Source: UBA11574 sp963752565
Lineage (GTDB): Bacteria > Desulfobacterota > Desulfobacteria > Desulfobacterales > UBA11574
Length of the DNA stretch: 64,000 nucleotides
Assembly: GCA_963752565.1 (NCBI GenBank)
Contig: CAVVZC010000025.1
Location: 1-64,000, forward strand
Reading direction: 5' to 3'
Shown: positions 8,685 through 16,996 of the stretch, piece by piece
How positions within the stretch are numbered: the first letter of the stretch is position 1
Layout of the letters: every line of letters starts with the position of its first letter
The notes under the pieces: generated by a model
What the model saw: only the letters and a program-made list of their open reading frames with translations
Database searches by the model: none
Told to the model about the DNA's origin: nothing
Program-made: the position numbers and the translations under genes

Positions 8685-8714
8685 GACACCACTATATTAT
8701 GGTGTCAGATCTTT
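8685..8714 (+). terminator. hairpin terminator after the ferritin-like gene
   Basis: GACACCA (8685-8691) pairs with TGGTGTC (8700-8706) around an 8-nt loop and is followed by ATCTTTTA. The stem is short, so strength is uncertain. Confidence 0.6.
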
Positions 8715-8959
8715 TACAATCACCAAGTATTTAAATATCGAATATCGAATATTGAATGATAAATGTCGAAGTAAGGTTCCAGTGAATTGGACGGCCGTAA
8801 TTCACGGGATAAATATTTTATCATTTTAATTCGTTTAAAAAGACTGAGCGACCAGACTTCTCCAATGTAACTTTAACTAGGACGGATGAAAGTGATTCCA
8901 CCAATCGTCAATGAATACTACACCTCCGTTTAACTATGGCCGGATAGACAGGTATGGAT

Positions 8960-9352
8960 TTATTTAGCCGATCTAATTATAATAGCAGTAACAATCCCCC
9001 ATATCAGGTTAAAAAAGACAACAAACGCCGGCGTGAACATGCCGAGTTCCATTCCAAAATAACCTTTTCCGGCTTTTAGCGGAAACACCACCAATAGTTG
9101 GACAAGGGTGGGGAAAATACTGATTATCGCGCCCTTTGTAATGAGCTTGGTATTCATAAAGGGCAAAACAAATACCAACCCAAATAGCCCTCCCCAAACG
9201 ATCCTCGGGTATAACCAGGAAACCTCCAGGGCCGGCGCAATGGTCACCCCGAATTGTTTTGTGATTCCGTACTCACCGAATGCCCACACTGCCAGGCTGT
9301 TTGCCAGTGCCCCCAGGCATCCGGCTGCAAAGCAGATGAGTAGTTTTTTCAT
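8960..9352 (-). CDS. small integral membrane protein, unknown function
   Basis: A 130-residue very hydrophobic protein with about four predicted membrane segments (roughly residues 3-24, 47-67, 75-95 and 105-127). No catalytic or transport motif is visible. The ATG at 9352 follows an AGGATAA site. It stands alone, with 308 gene-free bases downstream and nearly 600 upstream. Confidence 0.65.
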   Translation of the reverse strand: MKKLLICFAAGCLGALANSLAVWAFGEYGITKQFGVTIAPALEVSWLYPRIVWGGLFGLVFVLPFMNTKLITKGAIISIFPTLVQLLVVFPLKAGKGYFGMELGMFTPAFVVFFNLIWGIVTAIIIRSAK

Positions 9353-9943
9353 ATCGTTATCCTATTGTTTTTGGACTGTCGGGCAATGCCGAGAACTTAT
9401 TGCTCTAACTTTCTAATTATATGCTCTAAAATGTTATGCTTTTTTGCTTTTCGCCCACTCAGTGAAAAGCAAAATAAAACCCAAAAACTCTGCGATCTTT
9501 GCGGCTCTGCGGTGAGCAATAAATAATTCAACATTTATTAGGGGTGGTAATCGACATTATGTTTCGAATTCTCCATGCAGTTCACCCATCCGTATCCCCG
9601 AACAGGTTTTTCACCTTATTGACATCGTTATCTATAAATGATAGAAATCATATTGAAAACTGTCAATACGCAATCTTACCTTTGGGCATCATATATCATA
9701 CCTAATCTGAGAACTGCAATGGGGGACCGCGGCAATGGGGGTCGGGCCACAGCAACATATAGAAATGATATATAAAACGTTCGAGTTTTGCGTTAAATAC
9801 GGCCTTAGATGGCTATTTTTGACGCCCAAAACACACGTTTAAGAGAACCTGAGTATCCAGGCAAGGAGTCTGTCATCATTTTCTCCAAGTCGGTGGTGCA
9901 GCTCATCTCGCCGTTAGGCATCAAATCTCAAGGGAACACAGCA
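9353..9943. other. 591-bp gene-poor region
   Basis: It includes an AT-rich but perfect 11-bp hairpin, TTTTGCTTTTC (9442-9452) with GAAAAGCAAAA (9474-9484), and a low-complexity stretch with CTCTGCG / TTTGCGG units near 9490-9515. TTGACA at 9617-9622 could be a -35 box. Bases 9809-9943 are open in frame with the next gene but precede its better start. Confidence 0.5.
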
Positions 9944-10339
9944 ATGAGAAATGTCATTCGTCAAACTGTAGTATTGCCGGCTTTGGCTGAAACGTTATTT
10001 TACATGTACTTAAATCCCTCCACACACCAAGCAATCACGGGTGGATCCGTTGAAATTGGAGATGAAAGAGGCTCTAAATTCAAAGCCTTCAATGGGGTCT
10101 TGACAGGGACGATCCTTGAAGTGATAAAACCGAGGCTGATCATACAATCGTGGCGTTCGAATGCATTTAAGGCCGAGGACTCGGACTCCACTCTGATCTT
10201 GTCTTTCACTCCGGAAGGAGATGAGGGGCAAATTGACTTGATTCACTTAGATGTGCCCGACCATGACTACGACGGGGTAAACCAAGGTTGGGAGAAATAC
10301 TACTGGGCACCTTGGCGCGCATATTTGGCAAGCCTGTAA
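9944..10339 (+). CDS. SRPBCC / AHSA1-domain protein
   Basis: A 131-residue protein of the START-like hydrophobic-pocket fold: VLPALAETLFYMYLNPSTHQAITG, GSKFKAFNGVLTGTILEV, and a C-terminal helix GVNQGWEKYYWAPWRAYL are typical of the AHSA1 branch. Function in such proteins ranges from ligand binding to co-chaperone activity. The ATG at 9944 has an AAGGGA site; the open frame extends 45 codons upstream to 9809, but that part is not family-like. Confidence 0.75.
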   Translation: MRNVIRQTVVLPALAETLFYMYLNPSTHQAITGGSVEIGDERGSKFKAFNGVLTGTILEVIKPRLIIQSWRSNAFKAEDSDSTLILSFTPEGDEGQIDLIHLDVPDHDYDGVNQGWEKYYWAPWRAYLASL

Positions 10340-10586
10340 AGGAAATTGATGTCCAATCTTAAATAGTGAATAAAAGATGTTTTATATGTAAATCCAAGAG
10401 CATATCGCAAGCAGAAAGTGGAGCAGGCGACACTGCACACTTGGGTTGCAACTGCGCTATACTTGCCTTATTAGGTGGGGAAAATGACGACTAAGGAATT
10501 TGGGATATCCTATAAAATTATAACGTTTAAGGTTTTACAAAAAAACAAAGATTTTAGATTTTAAGGAACAAAAAAAGGAGGAAGAA

Positions 10587-12599
10587 ATGGCGACAAAGGA
10601 AGAATTAGAAGAAAAAGAAGAGGATTGCGAATCTACTGAAGAATTTGTTGAATTGGCAAAGGAAGTCGTTAATGAATTGTCAGATAAAAAATGGGCCGCG
10701 AACCTTATTGAAGAAGGTGTGGACTGGGCGGAAACCACGGATGATTTTATAGCCCTTGCAAAAGGTTCATTTGAGGTATTGGAAGATAAAGAGAAATCAA
10801 ACGAATATCTGCTGCAAGGCAGGGATTATTGTATGAATGCCCAGGAGTTCGTAAACCTTGGCAAAGCAGCATCAGATATAGGCGATGCCGAAGCGGCCAA
10901 AGAAATATTTTCCGCCGCCCAAGGCAAATGCGTCAAGGTTAAAGATTTCCTGGATCTTAGCAAAAGCATCAATGAGGTACTTTCAGACCCGGAGCTGGCC
11001 AAGGAGACCGCGAACAAGGCACTGGATAAATGTAGCACGGCTGCGGACTATAATGAATATGCCAAGAATGTGCTTGACGTATTTGACGATAAGAACTTGG
11101 CAAAGGAAGTCTACGATAAGGCAGTTGAAACCTGCAAAACCGGAAGCGATTTTGGGGCGATAGCAAAGGGTGTTCTGGATAACCTTTCCGATAAGGAACT
11201 GGCTAAATCTATTTTTGAGAAGGCAGAAAATCAGATTGATTCGGGAGTTGATCTGTTAAAATTGGCCGAGTCTGCCGTAGCGGATTTGGGAGATGAAGAA
11301 TATGCCAGAGCAATTTATAAAAAATCTGAAGGAAAGCTCGAAAGCGGCGATGATTTGATGAAACTTGCAGAATCGTTGATGGGCAAACTTAACGATAAGG
11401 ACCTGGCGCTGTCAGTTTATAAAACTGCGGAAACCAAATTTAGCGACTATGAAAATTACATCAAACTGGCCAAAGCCGCCTTCAAAGATACTGGTGATGC
11501 TACGTTTGCCGGCAGTGTTTACCAAAAGGCAGCCGGCACAACCCAAGATTCCGGCAAACTGGTGGCGATTGCGGCTGCCTTGGCTGACGAAATGGATGAT
11601 AAACAAGGTGCATTTGACGAGCTAAAACGGGCAGAACAATTCGTAAATACCGCGGGTGATTTTAAAAAGACTGCCGATGCCATCATCAAGTACGCAGACG
11701 ATCAGCAATGGATTAATGCCATTAACGATCAACTTGAAAAGCGAGAGGCTCACAAAGATCTTTATAAAGAATATGTTGGGCGGGAACAAGAGTGCGAAAC
11801 AAGCAAATCCCTGTCTATTTTGGCTCATGAGGTGATTGAGAAAACAGCTGACACTCATTATGCCAGAAAGCTTTACAAAAAGGCTGAAGGCGTGTGCACG
11901 TATTTCCCTGATTATCTCCATTTAGCCGGCGACATTTATTCTGATCTCAACGATGCAGATTGGATACGAACAATTTATGAAAAACAGCTCGAAAAATGCG
12001 ATGATTCCCACAAGTATAACGATTTGGCAGATGGAATAATTGCCACCTTGAAAGATAAAGAATGGGTTAAGAAGATCTATTCGGGATTAGAAGAACACTG
12101 CGACAAGGAGACAGATTTTATCAAACTGGCCCGTATGATTTTGGCAAAATTGGGCGATCGAGATTGGGCCAAAAAACTTTTGGGCAAGGCTGAGGAGAAA
12201 GGTCAGGATATATTTGGGTACACCACTGTAGCATGGAATGTGCTTGACATTCTATCCGATAAGGAGTGGGCAACGTCCATCTACAATAAGGCCGAAGCGA
12301 ATTGCAATAATCAAGATGATTACGAAAAGCTGATTTCCGAAGTCCAGAAGCAAACGGCTGACGATGACCTTCTCCGGCAAATACACAACTCTGCCGAGAA
12401 TAAGTTTAGTGAAACAAGAGATTTTATTTATTTAGCCGAAAGCATCTTAAGGCGTTTTTCTGATACCCCATGGGCCAGGCAGGTCTATGCAAAGGCTGAA
12501 AAAGCATCTGATGCCAATACTTACATGTTTGAGTTGGCGACCAGCATTGCCAACAAGCTGGATGACGGAAAATGGGCATCTCGGTTGCGAAATATGTAG
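10587..12599 (+). CDS. large tandem-repeat protein (about 19 x 33 aa, HAT/TPR-like)
   Basis: A 670-residue acidic protein consisting almost entirely of about 19 degenerate repeats of 33-34 residues. The unit reads roughly DFxxLAxxVxDxLxDKEWA followed by KxIYxKAExxC, predicting two antiparallel helices per unit and an elongated alpha-solenoid. The conserved Trp/Leu-Ala and Y-x-K-A-E positions recall half-a-TPR (HAT) repeats, which are mainly eukaryotic. One irregular unit sits near residues 390-410. There is no signal peptide or membrane segment, so it is probably a cytoplasmic scaffold. A strong AAAGGAGGAAGAA site suggests good expression. It is flanked by 247 and 260 gene-free bases. Confidence 0.85.
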   Translation: MATKEELEEKEEDCESTEEFVELAKEVVNELSDKKWAANLIEEGVDWAETTDDFIALAKGSFEVLEDKEKSNEYLLQGRDYCMNAQEFVNLGKAASDIGDAEAAKEIFSAAQGKCVKVKDFLDLSKSINEVLSDPELAKETANKALDKCSTAADYNEYAKNVLDVFDDKNLAKEVYDKAVETCKTGSDFGAIAKGVLDNLSDKELAKSIFEKAENQIDSGVDLLKLAESAVADLGDEEYARAIYKKSEGKLESGDDLMKLAESLMGKLNDKDLALSVYKTAETKFSDYENYIKLAKAAFKDTGDATFAGSVYQKAAGTTQDSGKLVAIAAALADEMDDKQGAFDELKRAEQFVNTAGDFKKTADAIIKYADDQQWINAINDQLEKREAHKDLYKEYVGREQECETSKSLSILAHEVIEKTADTHYARKLYKKAEGVCTYFPDYLHLAGDIYSDLNDADWIRTIYEKQLEKCDDSHKYNDLADGIIATLKDKEWVKKIYSGLEEHCDKETDFIKLARMILAKLGDRDWAKKLLGKAEEKGQDIFGYTTVAWNVLDILSDKEWATSIYNKAEANCNNQDDYEKLISEVQKQTADDDLLRQIHNSAENKFSETRDFIYLAESILRRFSDTPWARQVYAKAEKASDANTYMFELATSIANKLDDGKWASRLRNM

Positions 12600-12859
12600 G
12601 CTTTAGCATATCGCTATAAAATCTAAAAAAAATAGAGGTGCTTTGGGGACAAGAAAATTTCAGGGACATCTATTCGATTCCTGAGGAATTAAGACAAAAA
12701 CTTTCGTTTACTTCCAGGGAACTTATCGAAGTTAGCGAACATTTTTATATGCAAATATTTGTTAAAATATAAATTAAAGGCATCTAACGTTGCTCTCACA
12801 GGCGATAGTTAACCGTTGCGGCTAAAGAACCCGTTTGCCCGAGCAAAAGGAGCAATATA

Positions 12860-13309
12860 ATGAATTATCGAGCCCTTATTTTCGATGATCAAAAAGAGAT
12901 TCGGCAAATATTGTGGTCACTGTTCGATAACCGAGGATATGAGGTATTTACTTTTCCACACCCGGGTTTATGTCCCCTGTCTGAAGCGCATGAGTGCCCG
13001 TGTCCAAAAGATCAAGCTTGTTCAGACGTAATTGTATCAGACGTGGATATGCCTTTTAAGGACGGGTTCGCTTTTATTGAAGAACAAATTAACAAAGGAT
13101 GTAGATGTAATCATATTGCACTGATGTCCGGAGCTTTCACCAAGGAACACTTTGCTAAAGCAAATTCATTAGGAATAACGATATTCAAGAAACCATTCCG
13201 ACTTTCAGAAATAAAACATTGGCTAGATCAAATTGAAAAAGATATTGCCCCGAAAAGAAAATTGTCAGATTGGTTTTTAAAAAGAATACCACAAAATAAG
13301 GAAGAATAG
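12860..13309 (+). CDS. receiver-domain protein with a cysteine-rich insert
   Basis: A 149-residue CheY-like receiver. Acidic residues Asp9/Asp10, phospho-acceptor Asp61 (SDVDMP), Ser90 (MSG) and Lys111 (KKPF) are all present, so it should be phosphorylatable. Between beta2 and the Asp61 strand is an insert with Cys38, Cys46, Cys48 and Cys54, and a further C-x-C at 81-83. The set could bind a metal or a cluster, or sense redox. There is no output domain; a basic C-terminal tail follows. Translation has an AAAGGAG site. The partner kinase is not adjacent. Confidence 0.85.
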   Translation: MNYRALIFDDQKEIRQILWSLFDNRGYEVFTFPHPGLCPLSEAHECPCPKDQACSDVIVSDVDMPFKDGFAFIEEQINKGCRCNHIALMSGAFTKEHFAKANSLGITIFKKPFRLSEIKHWLDQIEKDIAPKRKLSDWFLKRIPQNKEE

Positions 13310-13401
13310 CATAACAAGCGTTTGCAAAACCGACCGGTCACAGCGTCGCTTTTTCAAAATGCTTTGTTTATCGATCAGTGATATTATATACAGCCAATTA
13401 A

Positions 13402-13899
13402 ATGATGATCACAAAATTGCCAAAAGGTCTAACAATCAGGAGTAGCAAGCCTTCAGATCACCAAAGAATCATCGCCATAATGAAAGACTGGTGGGGGGGA
13501 AGAGATCTGACATGGATGTTGCCGAAACTGTTTCTTGTCCATTTTTGCGACACGTCATTCATTATCGAAAAAGGTGACAACCTCATGGCTTTCTTGATCG
13601 GGTTTCTATCACAGTTAAAAACCAATGAAGGTTATATTCATCTTGTCGGGGTTCATCCCAATTATCGCGGGATGGGGCTTGGAGAATTTTTATACCATCG
13701 TTTTTTTCAGATTTGCAAAGAAAATAACCGCGACATGATCAGGGCCTGCACATCGCCCGTAAATAAGGGATCCATTGAATTTCATAAAAAAATCGGATTC
13801 GATATTTTGAAAGGGGATGCTGAAGTTGATGGTGTTCAGGTGTCGCTGGATTACAATCATCCAGGCGATTCGAAGGTGTTGTTTGAAATAGAAATTTAA
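13402..13899 (+). CDS. GNAT-family N-acetyltransferase
   Basis: A 165-residue acetyl-CoA-dependent acyltransferase. The core motif HLVGVHPNYRGMGLGEFLY (pyrophosphate-binding R-G-x-G-x-G type) is followed by ENNRDMIRACTSPVNKGSIEFHKKIGF, as in small-molecule or protein acetylating members. No substrate can be named. It starts 92 bases after the receiver gene without a strong ribosome-binding site. Confidence 0.85.
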   Translation: MMITKLPKGLTIRSSKPSDHQRIIAIMKDWWGGRDLTWMLPKLFLVHFCDTSFIIEKGDNLMAFLIGFLSQLKTNEGYIHLVGVHPNYRGMGLGEFLYHRFFQICKENNRDMIRACTSPVNKGSIEFHKKIGFDILKGDAEVDGVQVSLDYNHPGDSKVLFEIEI

Positions 13900-13983
13900 A
13901 ACCTATCTGCAAGCCACCTCAAAAATACATCTAACGACCCATTACAGTAATTGAGCGAAAGCCAGGGCCAGGTTACAGAATGG

Positions 13984-14478
13984 TTAACTGGTATTTGGAA
14001 CGACGAACTCTTGCAAAGGCAACTCTCCTGTGGATTTAAAGGGGATCGTCGAAGGCATTGTGCCTTCTCCGAGCCGGAGACGGCCTGTGAGTTTATATTC
14101 AAGCTTTTCGGTTTTAGCCAGAACCCGCAATACCCTCACAACGTCTAAAACCGATGAATACAGCGTCATCGGAATAAGGGCTGTTTCATAGGAAGGGATA
14201 TTTATTTTGACATTGGCCACGCCGGTGGCCAACCGTTTGCCGTTGAGTTCCAGATCGCAATTGAGTCCCTTGATTTCCATGGGGATATCATTGGTGTTAA
14301 AGACGCGCATTTCGATATTGAAAACCGACTCAAAGATCTTTATTTCCTGAACGTTAAAGTTTGCAAGGGTTATTCGAGGGGTCTCCATCCGTTTACCCCA
14401 TCCCGCACAACCGGACAATATCAAAAGAATAACGATTAACCCGCTGAATAAGCTTATGTATTGACGTAATGGAATCAT
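13984..14478 (-). CDS. LEA14-like (LEA type 2) lipoprotein
   Basis: A 164-residue protein from the ATG at 14478, which sits behind AAGG and gives a clean lipoprotein signal with lipobox LILSGC. An earlier in-frame start at 14511 would add 11 polar residues ahead of the signal. After the Cys, PRITLANFNVQEIKIFESVFNIEMRV and GLNCDLELNGKRLATGV match the LEA14 desiccation-related beta-sandwich. These bacterial proteins are periplasmic and of unclear role. Repeat A copy 1 lies just upstream in the same orientation. Confidence 0.8.
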   Translation of the reverse strand: MIPLRQYISLFSGLIVILLILSGCAGWGKRMETPRITLANFNVQEIKIFESVFNIEMRVFNTNDIPMEIKGLNCDLELNGKRLATGVANVKINIPSYETALIPMTLYSSVLDVVRVLRVLAKTEKLEYKLTGRLRLGEGTMPSTIPFKSTGELPLQEFVVPNTS

Positions 14479-14536
14479 GTCCTTATCCGCCTTTCCCGTG
14501 TTTTGAAGCACTGTATTGCGTTGATGAGTTTGTGAG

Positions 14537-14600
14537 CTAAGTTACTCAAGTTTCGCACCCTTTATTTTCAGCAACATCAATACAGCATGGCTGCCTGAGA
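14537..14600 (-). repeat. dispersed repeat A, copy 1
   Basis: Read on the minus strand it carries TGTATTG, GTTGCTGAAAATAAAGGG and GCGAAACTTGAGTAAC. It sits upstream of, and is oriented with, the LEA-like lipoprotein gene. See the matching copies at 14893, 18821, 23235 and 59424. Confidence 0.8.
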
Positions 14601-14719
14601 CCTAAAAGGCTTTTTAGCCTCATTCGGATGAGAAACTGAAGTTCATTATTTTTCGTTATATGAATATTGGGACACGCTCACTATAGGATAACAGCGGTGC
14701 TGTGTCAACGGACCGGGCA

Positions 14720-14908
14720 TTAAAAAGGGGGTTGTCTGCCCGCAAATTTGGCCAAGGCTTTTCCTATTTGTGCTTCAGTGAAGGGTTTTTGAAGGATATC
14801 ATTGACCCCTGAGGCATATGCCGCTTCATTGTCCTGCGCCTCGTTCTGGGTGGTTACCATGATAATGGGCAGTTCACCGTCACTGTACCATTGCCGGCTC
14901 CGCTGCAT
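14720..14908 (-). pseudogene. response regulator receiver fragment
   Basis: Only the C-terminal half of a receiver domain remains: LPIIMVTTQNEAQDN, AYASGVNDILQKPF (with the conserved Lys of KPF) and a last helix. The phospho-acceptor Asp half is missing. The first residues of the open frame are encoded by the edge of repeat A copy 2, so the break coincides with the repeat. It is very unlikely to be functional. Confidence 0.8.
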
Positions 14909-14948
14909 TGGCGTTGCTGAAAATTAAGGGTTCGAAGCTCAAATAAAT
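14893..14948 (+). repeat. dispersed repeat A, copy 2
   Basis: It contains GCATTGGCGTTGCTGAAAA, TTAAGGGTTCGAAGCTC. It is the inverted partner of copy 1 about 300 bases away, and the truncated receiver gene lies between the two. It is upstream of, and oriented with, the enoyl-CoA hydratase gene. Confidence 0.8.
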
Positions 14949-15101
14949 GAGGTGAATCATACCGCCAGATCGGTTACCCCAGAAAAGCCTTGACACATTT
15001 TAAAATTCGGTTTGTATATGAAACATGGAGCATTTAATAAATAAAAACAGCCTGACCCAACAGATCAGGCTGCCGGCGAAAGTGTTGAAGGAGCGTTTAG
15101 G

Positions 15102-15857
15102 ATGGAAATGATTTCAGTGGAAAATCATGGCAAGGTTGTGTTTGCAAAACTGAATCGCGGCGTTTCCAATGCATTGAACCCAAAGGTGGTTAAGGAACTG
15201 GAAGCGGTCTTGAAGCAGATAAAAAACGACGCCGGTATAAACGGTCTTGTTCTGGGGAGTTCCAATGAGAAGTTCTTCTCCATCGGTTTTGATATTCCGG
15301 AGCTGTTTGAGATGAACAGGGATGTTTTCAGAGGCTTCTATCGTATGTTCAACCATGTCTGTTCGGATCTATTTACACTGCCCAAACCCACGGTTGCGGC
15401 AATAACGGGCCACGCCATTGCCGGTGGGTGCATTTTGGCACTGTGTTGTGACTATCGGTTCATTGCAAAAGGACACAAGTTGATGGGCCTAAACGAGGTC
15501 AAGCTGGGCCTGCCGGTTCCGTATCTGCCGGACAGGTTGCTACACGCTCTGGCAGGGGTTTGCAAGGCACGTGAGATGATGGAAAGTGGCAAGTTCTATC
15601 CATCGAATGAGGCACTTGAAATGGGCATCGTGGATAAGATTCTACCCATTGAGAATGTTGTGAAAGCGGCCATCGAACACGCCGACACGTTGGGGTCGCT
15701 GCCCAAAGTGGGGTATGAGATGATCAAACAGAATCGGGTGGAGGTGATCGAAGAACAGGTGACGGTCCGGCAGGATGAGAAGGAGGCATATTTCATCGAG
15801 AGCTGGTATTCGGATGAGGCGCGTAAATGCTTGAAAGAAGCAATGAAGAAATTTTAA
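15102..15857 (+). CDS. enoyl-CoA hydratase/isomerase family protein
   Basis: A 251-residue crotonase-fold protein. The oxyanion-hole segments are clear: NEKFFSIGFDIPEL near 55-68 and ITGHAIAGGCILALCCDYRF near 100-119. LNEVKLGLPVP and CKAREMMESGKF hold glutamates at the positions of the two catalytic Glu of enoyl-CoA hydratase, but the first helix region diverges, so an isomerase or hydrolase role is also possible. It starts behind GAAGGAG. No other beta-oxidation gene is adjacent. Confidence 0.85.
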   Translation: MEMISVENHGKVVFAKLNRGVSNALNPKVVKELEAVLKQIKNDAGINGLVLGSSNEKFFSIGFDIPELFEMNRDVFRGFYRMFNHVCSDLFTLPKPTVAAITGHAIAGGCILALCCDYRFIAKGHKLMGLNEVKLGLPVPYLPDRLLHALAGVCKAREMMESGKFYPSNEALEMGIVDKILPIENVVKAAIEHADTLGSLPKVGYEMIKQNRVEVIEEQVTVRQDEKEAYFIESWYSDEARKCLKEAMKKF

Positions 15858-15899
15858 ACACCCACCTTTTTTAGGAACGATTCCAACGGATTATTCGCA

Positions 15900-16376
15900 T
15901 TACCGATATCGCTTTTCCAGATCAAGCAGGGTCTGTTTCACTGCAATACCGCCACCGAAACCGGTCAGTTTCCCACTGCGGCCGATAACACGATGGCATG
16001 GAATGACAATGGATATGGGATTTCGGGCATTTGCCTGTCCCACGGCACGACTTGCTTTTGAATTTCCAATGTTCTTGGCCAGTTCGCCATATGAAATGGT
16101 CTCTCCATATGGAACCCGACGAAGGGCTGTAAGTACCTTTTTTTGAAACGGTGTCACGTTCAGACAAATGTCCAGGGAAAACGCTTTCAGTTTTCCAGCA
16201 AAATAGGCTTCAAGTTGGCGTACAACCTCTTGAAGGGGCTTTTGGTTTTCCACCCAATGGTCTTCCGGAAAGGAGCGTTTTTTCCCTTTGGGGAAGCTGA
16301 TCAGATGCAACCCTTTATTGTTTCCCGCCACCAAAAGCTTTCCCACAGGGCTTTTCATATATTGATAATAGATCAT
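15900..16376 (-). CDS. ogt: methylated-DNA-protein cysteine methyltransferase
   Basis: A 158-residue O6-alkylguanine repair protein. It has the suicide cysteine in IPCHRVIG (Cys127), the nucleotide-flipping helix with Arg110 in SRAVGQAN, and the FQKKVLTALRRVPYGETISYGELA helix-turn-helix segment. It lacks an Ada regulatory domain, so it is of the Ogt type. It removes alkyl groups from guanine O6 irreversibly. It is convergent with the enoyl-CoA hydratase gene. Confidence 0.93.
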   Translation of the reverse strand: MIYYQYMKSPVGKLLVAGNNKGLHLISFPKGKKRSFPEDHWVENQKPLQEVVRQLEAYFAGKLKAFSLDICLNVTPFQKKVLTALRRVPYGETISYGELAKNIGNSKASRAVGQANARNPISIVIPCHRVIGRSGKLTGFGGGIAVKQTLLDLEKRYR

Positions 16377-16581
16377 TTTGACATTTTCCCTTTGTTAAAA
16401 CCTTAAAAGTTACCCTCGAATATCACAGACTCCTACATAACAAGCAACCATAAAATATTAACAGTAATGGCATAAAATATGTTTCAATTAGATCTGTGAT
16501 TCTGAAAAGTGCCTCATATTTTAAAGTATTTTAAATATGAGTTTTCACGAAAGCCTATAAAAAACCATATCACATTTTTGC

Positions 16582-16610
16582 TTGACTTGGTATTTAGTTT
16601 CTATTATTTA
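16582..16610 (+). promoter_or_regulatory. promoter of tRNA-Asn
   Basis: TTGACT (16582-16587), a 17-bp spacer and TATTTA (16605-16610) place transcription start about 10 bases before the mature tRNA. Confidence 0.7.
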
Positions 16611-16627
16611 AATACGTCTACATTTGA

Positions 16628-16703
16628 TCCCCAGTAGCTCAGTTGGCAGAGCAGATGGCTGTTAACCATCTTGTCCGCGGTTCGAGTCCGTGCTGGGGAG
16701 CCA
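16628..16703 (+). tRNA. tRNA-Asn (GTT)
   Basis: A full cloverleaf. The acceptor stem is TCCCCAG (16628-16634) with CTGGGGA (16693-16699), the anticodon GTT lies at 16661-16663 in the stem GATGG/CCATC, and the T-arm has GGTTCGAGTCC. The discriminator G and encoded CCA end at 16703. A terminator follows within ten bases. The aspS gene lies on the opposite strand 300 bases on. Confidence 0.97.
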
Positions 16704-16712
16704 ACAAACTAC

Positions 16713-16738
16713 AGGCCAGTCATATCTGGCCTTTTTTA
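16713..16738 (+). terminator. intrinsic terminator of tRNA-Asn
   Basis: AGGCCAG (16713-16719) pairs with CTGGCCT (16726-16732) around a 6-nt loop, followed by a run of six T. Confidence 0.88.
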
Positions 16739-16740
16739 TT

Positions 16741-16905
16741 ATGAAATATTGGGTTTATATTCTTCAAAGCCAGAGCACGGGCCGCCACTATTGCGGCTAT
16801 ACCAATTTGACGGCATGTTGGCGGTATGGTGATGAAAGTAACAATTATATAAGGACTTTTTACAATTCCGTGCTGGCCAAAATATACAAGCCCCAGTCTG
16901 GATAG
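16741..16905 (+). pseudogene. truncated GIY-YIG endonuclease-domain gene
   Basis: A 54-codon frame beginning MKYWVYILQSQSTGRHYCGYT, the GIY-YIG signature strand pair with its two Tyr/Gly motifs. A degenerated continuation follows (NNYIRTF), then an abrupt end at 16905. Full single-domain members of the UPF0213/YhbQ group have about 80-100 residues and need a downstream Arg, Glu and Asn that are not visible here. A 10-bp direct repeat of the tRNA 3' region occurs at its 3' part. It is probably a remnant. Confidence 0.7.
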
Positions 16906-16919
16906 ATTGGGGCTTTTTA
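16888..16919 (+). terminator. intrinsic terminator after the GIY-YIG remnant
   Basis: AAGCCCCA (16888-16895) pairs with TGGGGCTT (16908-16915) around a 12-nt loop, followed by a TTTTT tail. Confidence 0.85.
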
Positions 16920-16996
16920 ATCTACGATTTATAGAACATCGTTTTTAACGAAACCCGGATAAATCTTTCACAAAAGCGTTACTCGAATTTCGGTGT

